A stretch of 64,000 nucleotides of DNA from CAYRAV01 sp964422365 (lineage in GTDB: Bacteria; Bacillota; Clostridia; Lachnospirales; Lachnospiraceae): NCBI GenBank assembly GCA_964422365.1, contig CAYRAV010000011.1, forward strand, positions 1 through 64,000, in the 5' to 3' direction. Numbering within the stretch: position 1 is the stretch's first letter; each line of letters starts with the position of its first letter. The position numbers and the translations under genes are program-made. Below, piece after piece: positions 43,835-53,133 of the stretch. Under the pieces are notes generated by a model, which saw only the letters and a list, made by a program, of their open reading frames with translations, made no database searches and was not told the DNA's origin.

Positions 43835-44983
43835 TTATACTCCAAATATTGCCATAAACACTCCGGCTGCTACTGCAGTACCGATTACACCTGCAACATT
43901 TGGTCCCATTGCATGCATCAATAAGAAATTGGTTGGATCTGCTTCTGCCCCCACTTTCTGTGAAACTCTGGCAGCCATAGGAACTGCAGATACACCAGCA
44001 GAACCGATTAAAGGATTTACCTTTCCACCAGTCAGCCTGCACATTAATTTACCAAATAGTATACCTGCGGCTGTACCAACAGCAAATGCAATTAAGCCTA
44101 GTACTACAATCTTTAAAGTTGTCGGCTGTATAAAATCTTCTGCGCTTGTTGTTGCACCAACAGAAGTACCAAGTAAGATAACTACAATGTACATTAATGC
44201 ATTTGAAGAAGTTTCTGCTAACTGTTTTACAACTCCAGATTCTTTAAATAAGTTACCTAACATTAACATACCAATTAACGGTGCTGTAGAAGGCAATAAC
44301 AATACTACAACGATTGTTACAATGATAGGGAATAAAATCTTTTCCAACTTAGTAACCGGACGAAGCTGTTCCATCTTAATTTTTCTTTCTTTTTCTTTTG
44401 TAAGAAGCTTCATGATTGTGGGTTGGATAATAGTTACCAATGACATATAGGAATATGCTGCTACTGCAATCGCTCCCATATATTTTGTCTGTCCTAATTT
44501 ACTGCATAAGAACAAAGATGTAGGACCATCTGCACCTCCAATAATAGAGATGGCTGCCGCAGCTTTGTCATTAAATCCCATTAAAATCGCCATCAGATAA
44601 GCAGAGAAAATACCGATCTGGGCTGCTGCACCAAGCAAAAAGCTCTTTGGGTTTGCAATCAAAGGTGCAAAATCTGTCATCGCACCAACTCCCAGGAAAA
44701 TAAGAGATGGTAAAATGCTCCATTCATCTAAAATAAAGAAATAGCGGAACAATCCTGCAATCCCATTTGATGTTTCCTCTGCCTCTGCCATAATATCAGG
44801 ATACATGTTAACCAATAGCATACCAAAAGCAATAGGAATCAATAACAAGGGTTCATATCCCTTTTTTATTGCCAAATATAGAAAAACACATGCAACCAGA
44901 ATCATAACATAATTACCCCATGTCAGATTAAAAAAGGCTGTCTGATGTGCTAAATTTATTAATGTGTTTGCTACATAATCCAT
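43835..44983 (-). CDS. oadB: sodium-translocating decarboxylase beta subunit
   Basis: A 382-residue integral membrane protein that couples decarboxylation of carboxybiotin to sodium export. ATG 44983 is preceded by a weak GGTG; an in-frame ATG at 44998 is possible. IPLGFGMLLVN-like first helices, FLGVGAMTDFAPLIANPKSFLLGAAAQIGIF (the conserved Asp/Asn loop) and GGADGPTSLFLCSKLG are diagnostic. GNLFKESGVVKQLAETS and the C-terminal NFLLMHAMGPNVAGVIGTAVAAG complete the family. It lies between the biotin carrier and alpha genes. Confidence 0.93.
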   Translation of the reverse strand: MDYVANTLINLAHQTAFFNLTWGNYVMILVACVFLYLAIKKGYEPLLLIPIAFGMLLVNMYPDIMAEAEETSNGIAGLFRYFFILDEWSILPSLIFLGVGAMTDFAPLIANPKSFLLGAAAQIGIFSAYLMAILMGFNDKAAAAISIIGGADGPTSLFLCSKLGQTKYMGAIAVAAYSYMSLVTIIQPTIMKLLTKEKERKIKMEQLRPVTKLEKILFPIIVTIVVVLLLPSTAPLIGMLMLGNLFKESGVVKQLAETSSNALMYIVVILLGTSVGATTSAEDFIQPTTLKIVVLGLIAFAVGTAAGILFGKLMCRLTGGKVNPLIGSAGVSAVPMAARVSQKVGAEADPTNFLLMHAMGPNVAGVIGTAVAAGVFMAIFGV

Positions 44984-45092
44984 ATTCACACCACGCATAT
45001 TACCACAAATTGTTTATGGTAATATTGCCACATTCCATGTTGAAAGAAGTTGTGGCCTTTCCTTTCTGATTTATTTTCTTTCAACGTATTGT

Positions 45093-45449
45093 TTAATTTA
45101 ATGTTGCAACAACTGCACCAGATTCTACTTTGTCGCCTTCAGATACATTGATACTTGCAACTGTTCCGTCTTGTGGTGCAACAATTTCATTTTCCATTTT
45201 CATAGCCTCTAAAATTACAAGCACATCACCTTTCTTTACTGCCTGTCCGGCTGAAGCCTTCACTGATAAAATCTTACCCTGCATTGGTGCATTTACTTTC
45301 ACGCTTCCCTGTGCCCCGGCTGGTGCTGCCTTAGGTGCTGGTGCTGCTTTCTTTGCAACTGGTGCTGCTGGTGCTGCTCCTGTAGATGCTCCTTCTTCCA
45401 CTGTTACATCATAAACATTTCCATTTACTGTAATTGTATAATTTTTCAT
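45093..45449 (-). CDS. biotin carboxyl carrier protein of the decarboxylase
   Basis: A 118-residue carrier. GGAGG precedes ATG 45449. The N-terminal strand MKNYTITVNGNVYDVTVEE and a Pro/Ala-rich flexible linker (APAPKAAPAGA) precede the biotinyl domain with VILEAMKMENEIVAP, where the lysine is biotinylated. It should shuttle carboxybiotin between the soluble transferase and the membrane pump. Confidence 0.95.
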   Translation of the reverse strand: MKNYTITVNGNVYDVTVEEGASTGAAPAAPVAKKAAPAPKAAPAGAQGSVKVNAPMQGKILSVKASAGQAVKKGDVLVILEAMKMENEIVAPQDGTVASINVSEGDKVESGAVVATLN

Positions 45450-45540
45450 TCTATGTTACCTCCTAAATTTTGTTTATAATCAGTCTTGCTTTCATAAAAT
45501 AAAACATTCTTCCACATTATTTAGTACTTAAAAATACTAA

Positions 45541-46287
45541 CTATCTTCTCTTCCATTTATTCGATGTTCTTCTCTTTATGGATGATATCACCAAACCATC
45601 TGCTGGTGCCTCACTTCCCATACCTGCCATAATTGCTGCTGTAATGACTGCAACTAATTCTGTATCATCTGTAAGATTTTCTTCCTCAGCTACAGGCACT
45701 ACAGGAACTGCTTCTACAGATGGTGCTGTTTCTTTCTTTTCTGCTCCTAATAGCCCTGGTACATATTTTAACAGATAGATAATAAAAGAAATAAAAATCA
45801 ATACAATAAATACAATCATAATAGACATTATTGTATTCATTCCTGCTTTTTTCAATTTTTCACCCATTGTAGTATAAATTTCTACAGAATAGTCTGTTGT
45901 TTCACCAGCTTCGTTAAAACTCACAGAAAAATCAATGGTTTTATTGGCATATTTCGCACGTAATGTTACCACTCTTGTATTATCACTTAAAGAATACATC
46001 CTGTCAATAATGGAAACATATGCTCCTATTTCATTCTTTGTGTCCTGCCATGACTGATACAATGTCTTTGTTGTATCATCTAAATAGTCAGAATACTGTT
46101 CTACATAATCGCTAAAATCTGTACTATTCCAATTTTCCAGAAAATTCTCCGCATCAGTTGTCAATGTATCTTTATCCTTGATTTCTGTATTACCACCTAT
46201 TTGAGAACACCCTGAAAACAGAAAGAGAAATACTACCATACAAAGAATGGAAAGGAGCTGTTTTTTTAATATTTTCTTTTTTTTCAT
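45541..46287 (-). CDS. OadG-like gamma subunit fused to a lipoprotein-type N-terminal domain
   Basis: A 248-residue protein. ATG 46287 follows AGGAGAGGTG. A lipoprotein signal (LLSILCMVVFLFLFSGCS) starts a secreted domain of about 130 residues (TDAENFLENWNSTDFSDYVEQYSDYL), followed by one helix (TIMSIMIVFIVLIFISFIIYLL) and a Pro/Val/Glu-rich tail ending DDTELVAVITAAIMAG, typical of OadG. In OadG the helix and tail hold the complex together; the outer domain is an addition whose job is unknown. It lies between the carboxyltransferase and biotin carrier genes. Confidence 0.85.
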   Translation of the reverse strand: MKKKKILKKQLLSILCMVVFLFLFSGCSQIGGNTEIKDKDTLTTDAENFLENWNSTDFSDYVEQYSDYLDDTTKTLYQSWQDTKNEIGAYVSIIDRMYSLSDNTRVVTLRAKYANKTIDFSVSFNEAGETTDYSVEIYTTMGEKLKKAGMNTIMSIMIVFIVLIFISFIIYLLKYVPGLLGAEKKETAPSVEAVPVVPVAEEENLTDDTELVAVITAAIMAGMGSEAPADGLVISSIKRRTSNKWKRR

Positions 46288-46302
46288 TCTACACACCTCT
46301 CC

Positions 46303-47757
46303 TTATACTGTTCCATGTTTTTTATCTGGACGTCCTTCCCTTTTTGTAAACAACATCTCAAATGCATAGATTAAGTGTTTTCTTACACTGTCTGGGCTGA
46401 TTACATTGTCCACATATCCACGTCTTGCTGCTGCCTCAACACTGTTTTGCAGTGCACTGTATTCCGCAGCCTTTTCATTCATAACAGCAGTCTTATCTGC
46501 TGCTGCCCCAATCTCATCTGCATACATAATCTCAGCAGCTGATTTTGCATCCATCATACCAATTTCAGCATTTTCAAACGCAAATACCAGATCCGCTCCG
46601 ATATGTTTAGAATTCATTGTAATATATGCACTTCCAAAAGCTTTCTCTGTAATTACATTTACTTTTGGCACAGTAGCATTTGCTAAGGCATATGTTAACT
46701 TTGCACTTGCAATAGCAAGCGATTTTTCCTCTTTCACAGTTGCCTGATACCCACCTGCATTCGTAAGTGTCAATACCGGAATCTGAAATGCATCACAGAA
46801 AGAAACAAATTGTGCTGCTTTATAACATCCAGCAGTTGTAAGTACTTGTTCAAATTCTTCTACTGCCTTATAGGAATCATCCAAAACTGCTTTACGGTTT
46901 GCAATGGCTCCTATTGTCATGCCATTCAGACGGATAAATCCGGTTACCATTTCTTTTGCATACTCTTTCTTTACTTCCATAAAGAAAGAGTGATCTGAAA
47001 GATCTGCTAATGCTTTTGCAGGGTCTGCAATTTCAACAGCCAGTCCTTCTGTCAAACGATTTAAGTCATCTGTACACTCTGCAAAAGATGCATCATCTTC
47101 GTTATTCACAGGAAGAATTGCAATCAATTCTCTAATTTGATTTAGGACAGCCATCTCATCTTCACAAACGAAGTCCACCACACCTGCCTTAGCTTGAAAA
47201 TCTGCTGCCGCTGTATCACACTTTTCTACATAGTTTCCATCCAGTGCATTTGGTGCATTTACAAATAATTTTGCATTTTTTTCTTCCATAAATGTAAAAT
47301 CACTTAACACTCCTGAAATTGCTGCTCCTCCTCCACAGTTTCCAAATACTGCACTAATCTGTGGAATTACTCCTGATGCCATTGTCTGTTTCATGTAAAT
47401 CTCACCAAATCCGGCAAGTGCGTCCAAACCTTCCTGCAAACGAATACCAGCACAATCAATTAAACCAATTACCGGTGCACCTACTTTTAATGCCAAATCA
47501 TATAAATGTGCTATCTTCTTTGCATGCATTTCACCGATAGTTCCACCCATTGCTGCTGCATCCTGGCTGTATACATAAACCAGATTGCCATCAATCATGC
47601 CGTAACCTGTTACCACACCATCTGCCGGCACCGATTTTTCCTGAAGATTAAAGTCTGTGTTTCTTTTTGTTACCATCGCACCGATTTCTACAAAACTATT
47701 TTCATCTAATAAACTGTAGATACGATCTTTTGCTGATGCTTGTGTTGAATTACTCAT
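46303..47757 (-). CDS. acyl-CoA carboxyltransferase (MmdA/PccB-like)
   Basis: A 484-residue crotonase-fold carboxyltransferase acting on an acyl-CoA such as methylmalonyl-, propionyl- or acetyl-CoA. ATG 47757 follows GGAGGG; a longer frame to 47832 is not needed. VVTGYGMIDGNLVYVYSQDAAAMGGTIGEMHAKKI, GVIPQISAVFGNCGGGAAIS and TNAGGYQATVKEEKSLAIASAKL are family motifs. With OadA in the same operon, the cell may have a transcarboxylase-like arrangement or a dual-substrate sodium pump. It is first in the operon. Confidence 0.88.
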   Translation of the reverse strand: MSNSTQASAKDRIYSLLDENSFVEIGAMVTKRNTDFNLQEKSVPADGVVTGYGMIDGNLVYVYSQDAAAMGGTIGEMHAKKIAHLYDLALKVGAPVIGLIDCAGIRLQEGLDALAGFGEIYMKQTMASGVIPQISAVFGNCGGGAAISGVLSDFTFMEEKNAKLFVNAPNALDGNYVEKCDTAAADFQAKAGVVDFVCEDEMAVLNQIRELIAILPVNNEDDASFAECTDDLNRLTEGLAVEIADPAKALADLSDHSFFMEVKKEYAKEMVTGFIRLNGMTIGAIANRKAVLDDSYKAVEEFEQVLTTAGCYKAAQFVSFCDAFQIPVLTLTNAGGYQATVKEEKSLAIASAKLTYALANATVPKVNVITEKAFGSAYITMNSKHIGADLVFAFENAEIGMMDAKSAAEIMYADEIGAAADKTAVMNEKAAEYSALQNSVEAAARRGYVDNVISPDSVRKHLIYAFEMLFTKREGRPDKKHGTV

Positions 47758-48367
47758 TTTCAGCCCTCCAATTTTTCTATATTCAAAGTACTCTGTCAGA
47801 ATGGTACACATTCCTAAGAATACATTGTACACAAAAACTCCTTACAGGTGCTTCTGTGAAACATGAACGCTTTTTCTACGTTCTGGTTCTGTAATTATTT
47901 GATAGAATCAAATTGTATTAAAATATTTTCAGCAAATGTAAATTATTGACAAAAACCATATCATCTTCTTCTACATTTTTCATATATTTTTTTGTAAAAG
48001 TGATAAATATTAACATTTTTTTTATCAAATTCAATATTCGCTCTTTCAAGTATATAACATTTGTCTAACAAACGCAAGTGATAAAGGATTCTTTTTGTAT
48101 TTTTTTACAAAATCGTTATTTTTTTCTATTTTCCTTAGAAACACAAGTTTTTTTTGTATTTCTCTCTATTCACTGTTTTTATTTAACTTAAAACAAACAG
48201 AGAAAAAAATATCAGTACATTTTTCTCTCTGTTTTTTATCAAAGCCGGAAAAAACTATTCTTTATTTTTTTAGTATTATAAAAATCGTAACACTTTGTTA
48301 TATTTTCTCTTTTCCAACATATACTAATCAAGAACAAACAGCAAAATTTAATATACGGAGGAATTTT

Positions 48368-49645
48368 ATGAGAAAAAAAAATTATATTTTCATCTGTGCA
48401 TTTTTGGTGATATCTTTATTTTTTAATTTTTTTATAGATAAAACAGTTTCGGCTTCTTTCACAGCTTATCTGGATAAAACTGCCAATGAACAGTCAGATG
48501 TACCAAAATCTTCTGAACTCTATGCCAAAGCTGCTGTACTTTTAGATGGAGACAGTGGAAGAATCTTATATGATAAAAATGGAGATATGGTTCTTCCTAT
48601 GGCAAGTACCACAAAAATTATGACTTGTATCCTTGTATTAGAAAATGCGGATTTAAATGACATCGCCACCGCGTCTTCCTATGCTGCTTCTATGCCCGAT
48701 GTTCAATTAAATATACAGAAAGACGAACAATTTTACATTAAAGATTTGCTTTATTCTCTTATGTTAGAAAGCCATAATGACAGTGCCGTATGTCTGGCAG
48801 AACATGTTGGCGGTTCTGTAGAAGGTTTTGCAAAAATGATGAATGAAAAGGCGAAAGAAATTGGCTGTAATCATACTTACTACATTACTCCTAACGGATT
48901 AGATGCCGAAGATGAAAATGGTGTTCACAGTACAACTGCCGGAGATTTGGCACGAATAATGAAATATTGTATTTCTGACTCTCCTAAAAAAGAACAATTT
49001 TTAGAAATTACAAGAACTCCCAGCCATGCTTTTACTAATTTAAAGGGAACACGTTCTTTCTCCTGTAATAATCACAATGCATTCTTAAATATGATGGAAG
49101 GTGCTCTTTCAGGAAAGACAGGATTTACCGGCAACGCAGGGTACTGTTATGTGGGTGCCTTAAGAAAAGATGACAAGACCTTTATTGTTGCTTTATTGGC
49201 TTGCGGCTGGCCCAATAATAAAACCTACAAATGGAGTGATACAAAAAAGCTGATGAACTATGGATTAAATAACTATTCCCTTTGTAACTTAGACAATATA
49301 TCTATTGACGAAAATAAATTAAAACCAATTAATGTGATAAATGGGCAATCTGCTCTCCTTTTTCAAAATTGTACTGTTCCGATTACAATCGACAGCAGCA
49401 CTTCTGCAAACATGCCAAATATATTTCTTATGAATCAAAATGAGAGCATACAGTTGGTTTATAAAATTTCCAAAGCGGTTTCTGCACCAGTAGAAAAAGG
49501 AACAAAAGTGGGCACAATCCAATATGTTCTAGATAATCAGGTAGTCAAAGAGCTTACTATTATTACAACAGAAAACATAGAAAAAATTGATTTTCACTGG
49601 TGTCTGAAACAGATATTTTATAAATTCTGCTTTCATTGCACCTAA
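48368..49645 (+). CDS. D-alanyl-D-alanine carboxypeptidase (DacA/DacF type)
   Basis: A 425-residue penicillin-binding protein that trims pentapeptides. ATG 48368 follows CGGAGG; the frame continues 91 codons upstream, but that leader is AT-rich and has no family match. Signal peptide MRKKNYIFICAFLVISLFF. Active-site motifs are SxxK STTK (80-83), SHN (135-137) and KTG (250-252). A C-terminal beta domain (GTKVGTIQYVLDNQVVKE) follows, with a short hydrophobic end. The 610-base gap upstream holds no gene, repeat or clear promoter I can support. A repeat composite starts 3 bases after the stop. Confidence 0.93.
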   Translation: MRKKNYIFICAFLVISLFFNFFIDKTVSASFTAYLDKTANEQSDVPKSSELYAKAAVLLDGDSGRILYDKNGDMVLPMASTTKIMTCILVLENADLNDIATASSYAASMPDVQLNIQKDEQFYIKDLLYSLMLESHNDSAVCLAEHVGGSVEGFAKMMNEKAKEIGCNHTYYITPNGLDAEDENGVHSTTAGDLARIMKYCISDSPKKEQFLEITRTPSHAFTNLKGTRSFSCNNHNAFLNMMEGALSGKTGFTGNAGYCYVGALRKDDKTFIVALLACGWPNNKTYKWSDTKKLMNYGLNNYSLCNLDNISIDENKLKPINVINGQSALLFQNCTVPITIDSSTSANMPNIFLMNQNESIQLVYKISKAVSAPVEKGTKVGTIQYVLDNQVVKELTIITTENIEKIDFHWCLKQIFYKFCFHCT

Positions 49646-49647
49646 AT

Positions 49648-49850
49648 GATAACAGTTTAGCTAGAGCGTGTTTGAAAATTAAAAACTGCACAGTAAATAT
49701 AAAAAATCTCTACTGTTATGAAATGGTAACTATAGGAAATCTCTGATTATTATATGAAAACATGTTGGATTTTCACATAATTTACTTTGTATTTTAGCAT
49801 ATTATGAATAGAAAGCAATTTTCAAACACGTTTTAGGGCTGAATTGTTAC
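49648..49850. repeat. family B element with a nested family A element
   Basis: Outer ends GATAACAGTTTAG and GGCTGAATTGTTAC. Inside, CTAGAGCGTGTTTGAAAATT (49661) and TTTTCAAACACGTTTTAG (to 49836) are family A ends flanked by TA. The A interior differs from other copies. It lies between the convergent carboxypeptidase and nudC genes and may act as a shared terminator. Confidence 0.7.
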
Positions 49851-49866
49851 ATTTTTTCAATATCAA

Positions 49867-50697
49867 TTACTCCTGATGATTGCGAAATACTTCTATCATT
49901 TCTCTGGTCAGGCTTACTCCATCATTTATTTCAATGATTTCATTCCGCTGAACCCATACTGCCTCCGCTAATTCTTCTTTATCCATATGGATGTCATCTT
50001 TTCCGTCTAATTCTGCAAAATAACCTAACAACAAATTACTTGCACATCCCCACGGCTGGCTTTTATAATAGCGAATGTTTTTCACCTGAAGTCCGACTTC
50101 CTCCATCACTTCTCGTTTCACTGTTTCTTCCGCTGTTTCCCCAATTTCTACAAAACCAGCCACTAATGCATATTTCTTATATTCTCTTCCGGCATATTTT
50201 GTCATTAGAATTTTATCTTCATTTATAATTCCTACAATAACTGCCGGCGCAATTTGAGGATAAATCCTATTATCACATTCTTTGCAATAAAGCATCCGCT
50301 CTCTGGTATCAAAAATAACTTTCTTTCCACATCTTCCACAATACTGATGATCCCGATACCATACATATAAATGATATCCTGTATATAGAGCAAAGAGCAA
50401 TTCTTGTGGTTTTTTATAACGCACTGCACTGATATTCTCATATGTATATCCCTCTATATGTTTTTCCCTGTTCCAATCTGCAAGAAAAAACTTTTGCTCA
50501 TCTATAGAAAATAAATATTGCATCTCTTCCTCTCTCTCTGTCATTTCACGATAAATCGGAAAATGAATATTATTCTCCTTCTCCTCAATCTTTAACAGAA
50601 CTTTTTCCTTATAAAAGCAAAAAATAATATTGTTATAATCAGGACCTTCATTTTTGTAACTGTTATTAAATTTTTTTGGTAAAATATCTTGTATCAT
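49867..50697 (-). CDS. nudC: NAD(H) pyrophosphatase / RNA-deNADding Nudix hydrolase
   Basis: A 276-residue enzyme that cleaves NADH and removes NAD caps from RNA. GGAG precedes ATG 50697. A zinc ribbon (QYCGRCG, LYCKECDN) sits in the middle. A Nudix box follows (GFVEIGETAEETVKRE, VMEEVGL), then the SQPW motif (YYKSQPWGCASNLLLGYFAE) that identifies NudC-type NADH hydrolases. The N-terminal region is divergent. Confidence 0.93.
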   Translation of the reverse strand: MIQDILPKKFNNSYKNEGPDYNNIIFCFYKEKVLLKIEEKENNIHFPIYREMTEREEEMQYLFSIDEQKFFLADWNREKHIEGYTYENISAVRYKKPQELLFALYTGYHLYVWYRDHQYCGRCGKKVIFDTRERMLYCKECDNRIYPQIAPAVIVGIINEDKILMTKYAGREYKKYALVAGFVEIGETAEETVKREVMEEVGLQVKNIRYYKSQPWGCASNLLLGYFAELDGKDDIHMDKEELAEAVWVQRNEIIEINDGVSLTREMIEVFRNHQE

Positions 50698-50767
50698 AAA
50701 TCTTCTCCTATCTTTCTATTTTTATGTTAGGTAATTGTGAAACTCCAGGTAACCTTAATTTATTTGT

Positions 50768-50890
50768 GCAGATTGTGTGCTATTTGCCCCAAATTTAATC
50801 GATGCAGCCGGATACAACTCATAAATTTGGAACAAATCTCCCACAAATTGTGACGCACATCTTGTAACAAGCAATTTTCAAACACGCTCT
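50768..50890. repeat. family A element, left-truncated
   Basis: The right half is identical to the 24822 copy over a 51-base run ending CAAACACGCTCT. The left terminus is missing. Confidence 0.75.
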
Positions 50891-50891
50891 G

Positions 50892-50981
50892 GTGCACCAC
50901 CATAAATGAAAGTTATGAGATACATGTTGGAATACCTGAATTTAGTTTTTTGCTAAAGCAAAAAGGGTACTTTCATAGAAA
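50892..50981. repeat. family D repeat (90 bp)
   Basis: GTGCACCACCATAAATGAA to GGGTACTTTCATAGAAA, including the TTTTTGCTAAAGCAAAAA hairpin. It is fused to the right end of a family A copy. Confidence 0.75.
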
Positions 50982-51102
50982 GTAAATAGAGTTTCGCAAT
51001 TGCCTATATTTTTATGTTCTCTATATCATTTTATGCAATTGCCTTATTGGTGATTATATAATTTGGTAAATTGTATTTTGACATATTATATCAGTTTTTG
51101 TC

Positions 51103-51129
51103 ACATTTTTCTATCTCTCACATATGATA
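51103..51129 (+). promoter_or_regulatory. possible sporulation sigma-K-type promoter
   Basis: AC, 16 bases, CATATGATA fits the sigma-K pattern AC-N16/17-CATANNNTA and lies about 45 bases before ATG 51176. No sigma-A promoter of comparable quality is seen. The pattern is short, so support is modest. Confidence 0.35.
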
Positions 51130-51175
51130 AAGTAGCAGATAACAAATCTGCTAAAAGTTTAAGGGGGAATTAAAT

Positions 51176-52087
51176 ATGGAAACGTATAACAATACAAACA
51201 ACACAACTACAATTGAAGCAGCTGGACTAAGGGCAGGTGGACAAAATTCCTGCAATTGTGGAAATAGAGAAGAGAATGGAAACGGTGGATGCTGCAGAAA
51301 CCGCGAAAACCGTGGAAATAGCGGAGGCTGCGGAAACCGCGAAGGACGCGGAAATAGCGGAGGCTGCGGAAACCGCGAAGGACGCGGAAATAATGGATGT
51401 TGCGGAAACCGCGAGGGCCGTGGAAATAGTGGAGGCTATGAAAACCATGAGGAGCGTGGACGTGATGAAGACTGTGGATGCTGTGAAAATCACGAAAACA
51501 CTTTTGAACAGCAACTCGGATTACAGTTTCTTCCATTATTATCAAACAGCTCAAACCCTTATTTTCTAAATAAACTTGGACGTTATTTCAAAGGTCAGGG
51601 TTGTCAGACTAGAATCTCTGAAAACCAAAAAGCATACTATATCTTAAAAAATTCCCACAAAAGCAAACACAATATTTTTGTAAACAGCTATGATTTTGCC
51701 AACCTGTCAGGATCAGCTATTAAAGTAACCCTATATTGCTGTGGTGAATTATCTCCTTGTGCTGATTTTTCAGAAGAACATGGAATATCTGGAAACTCAA
51801 CATGCTGTAACAGACAAAATAATACACCTGGAAAAATCTTAACAATAGATGGTACCTGCGAGAATCCAATTAAATGCGGCACTCCTATAACCACTTTCAC
51901 TGTTGCGCCATATGAAACTTTTACCGGCACACCAGAAGGTTCTATTGCTCTAGGCAAAGGAGATATGTTAATTGCTGAATTGAGCGGCTTCTGCCCTCGT
52001 GAAACTGCTTACGCATCAGGATCTTTTGAATGGTGGTCAGAACCAATTGACAAATGCTCACCTTTTGGCTTATCCTGTCCGAGATAA
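51176..52087 (+). CDS. Gly/Asn/Cys-rich repeat protein of unknown function
   Basis: A 303-residue protein. AGGGGG precedes ATG 51176. There is no signal peptide or membrane helix. Residues 25-108 are about five 12-residue repeats (CGNREGRGNSGG type) rich in Gly, Asn, Arg and Cys, ending in a CGCC segment. The C-terminal 180 residues look like a beta-rich domain (KAYYILKNSHKSKHNIFVNSYDF, APYETFTGTPEGSIALGKGDML, ASGSFEWWSEP) with extra cysteines. I recall a resemblance to DUF6143-type proteins but cannot confirm it. The composition and the possible sigma-K promoter suggest a spore coat or exosporium protein; this is inference. Confidence 0.8.
   Translation: METYNNTNNTTTIEAAGLRAGGQNSCNCGNREENGNGGCCRNRENRGNSGGCGNREGRGNSGGCGNREGRGNNGCCGNREGRGNSGGYENHEERGRDEDCGCCENHENTFEQQLGLQFLPLLSNSSNPYFLNKLGRYFKGQGCQTRISENQKAYYILKNSHKSKHNIFVNSYDFANLSGSAIKVTLYCCGELSPCADFSEEHGISGNSTCCNRQNNTPGKILTIDGTCENPIKCGTPITTFTVAPYETFTGTPEGSIALGKGDMLIAELSGFCPRETAYASGSFEWWSEPIDKCSPFGLSCPR
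51285..51490. repeat. 36-bp in-frame tandem repeat
   Basis: About five units of 36 bp encode CGNREGRGNSGG; the two central units are identical. It is richer in GC than its surroundings. Confidence 0.8.
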
Positions 52088-52141
52088 CTTTATACTATAA
52101 AGTACCAAGAATCGCTCATTACTGTGCCTCCTAAAAATAAG

Positions 52142-52163
52142 GGCTGCTGCAAATGCAGCAGCC
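52142..52163. terminator. bidirectional rho-independent terminator
   Basis: GGCTGCTGC, loop AAAT, GCAGCAGCC. On the plus strand TGGTTTATTTT follows; on the minus strand TTATTTTTAG follows. It lies between the convergent repeat-protein gene and CDF transporter gene and can serve both. Confidence 0.8.
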
Positions 52164-52189
52164 TGGTTTATTTTGCATATCATTGTTTG

Positions 52190-53086
52190 TTATGCCGGAT
52201 TCACATGTACCATACAATGTTTTACCATAGGAAATTCTTTTTCAATAACGTCATGTACTCTTTCTGCAATCTGATGTGTTTCATTTAAAGGTTTTGTTCC
52301 ATCTGCGGCAATTTCAATATCTACATAGATTTTTGCACCAAATAGCCTGGTTTTCATTTCATCAATCCGAACAACCCCTTCCTGATTCTCAATCACACTC
52401 CGCATTTTTTGTATTGTTTCCTGATCACAAGATTTATCTACCATTTTGTCAATCGAATCTTTGAAAATATCATATGCTGCCTTTTCAATAAAGATACAAA
52501 TTACCACACTTGCTACCGGATCTAATATAGGAAATCCAAGTCTTGCTCCTAATATACCAATAAATGCACCAATTGATGATAGTGCATCAGAACGATGATG
52601 CCATGCATCAGCCATTAATGCACCAGAATGAATTCTTTTTGCTGCCATTCTGGTATACCAGTACATCCACTCTTTCATTCCAACAGATACAATAGCGGCA
52701 GCAAGTGCCAGCATACCAGGTATCTGTAATTCTCCATCATTACCTGCTATAATTTTTTCAATTCCCTGCAGTCCAATTCCAATACCTGTTAATGCCAATA
52801 CTACTGCTAATATAATAGATGCAACACATTCTAACCGTTCATGCCCATACTGGTGTTCATCATCTGATTTCTTATTAGAAATATTTACACCAATCATAAC
52901 AACAACTGTACTGAATACATCCGAGGCGGAATGTACTGCATCAGAAATCATGGCTTCCGAATGTGCGGTGAAACCTACAATTAATTTCAAAAGTGACAAT
53001 CCTGCGTTAATCATAACACTTATAATGGAAACCTTCATTGCAATATTCTTTTCTATGTTCCCCTCTTTCTCTTTTCTCCGTTTCAT
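52190..53086 (-). CDS. cation diffusion facilitator (metal efflux)
   Basis: A 298-residue CDF antiporter, expected to export Zn, Mn, Fe or similar divalent metals. ATG 53086 follows AGGGGAG; an in-frame start at 53125 is rejected. Six helices are visible. Metal-site motifs are SDAVHSASDVFS and ADAWHHRSDALSS (HxxxD type). The cytoplasmic C-terminal domain has VDIEIAADGTKPLNETHQIAERVHDVIEKEFP and ends MVHVNPA. A family C repeat lies just upstream, 47 bases from the start, where the promoter should be. Confidence 0.92.
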   Translation of the reverse strand: MKRRKEKEGNIEKNIAMKVSIISVMINAGLSLLKLIVGFTAHSEAMISDAVHSASDVFSTVVVMIGVNISNKKSDDEHQYGHERLECVASIILAVVLALTGIGIGLQGIEKIIAGNDGELQIPGMLALAAAIVSVGMKEWMYWYTRMAAKRIHSGALMADAWHHRSDALSSIGAFIGILGARLGFPILDPVASVVICIFIEKAAYDIFKDSIDKMVDKSCDQETIQKMRSVIENQEGVVRIDEMKTRLFGAKIYVDIEIAADGTKPLNETHQIAERVHDVIEKEFPMVKHCMVHVNPA

Positions 53087-53133
53087 TACCAATCTCCCCT
53101 TCCTATTCACTTTCCAAATTGCCAATCCACTTA

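Larger units (their letters stand above)
50728..51006. repeat. composite nest bounded by an 18-bp inverted repeat (family E)
   Basis: TAGGTAATTGTGAAACTC (50728-50745) and the complement of TAGGCAATTGCGAAACTC (50989-51006) match at 16 of 18 bases. Between them lie a truncated family A copy (50768-50890) and a family D copy (50892-50981) joined directly. It fills most of the gap between nudC and the next gene. Confidence 0.6.

Noticed and set aside
43803..44450. 215-codon plus-strand frame
   Set aside because: It is antisense to the well-supported oadB gene and has no ribosome site or family features.
48095..48367. In-frame extension of the D-Ala carboxypeptidase
   Set aside because: The ATG at 48368 has CGGAGG and a signal peptide; the upstream codons are AT-rich with no family match.
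51285..51490. CRISPR-like 36-bp repeats
   Set aside because: Contiguous coding repeats without spacers.
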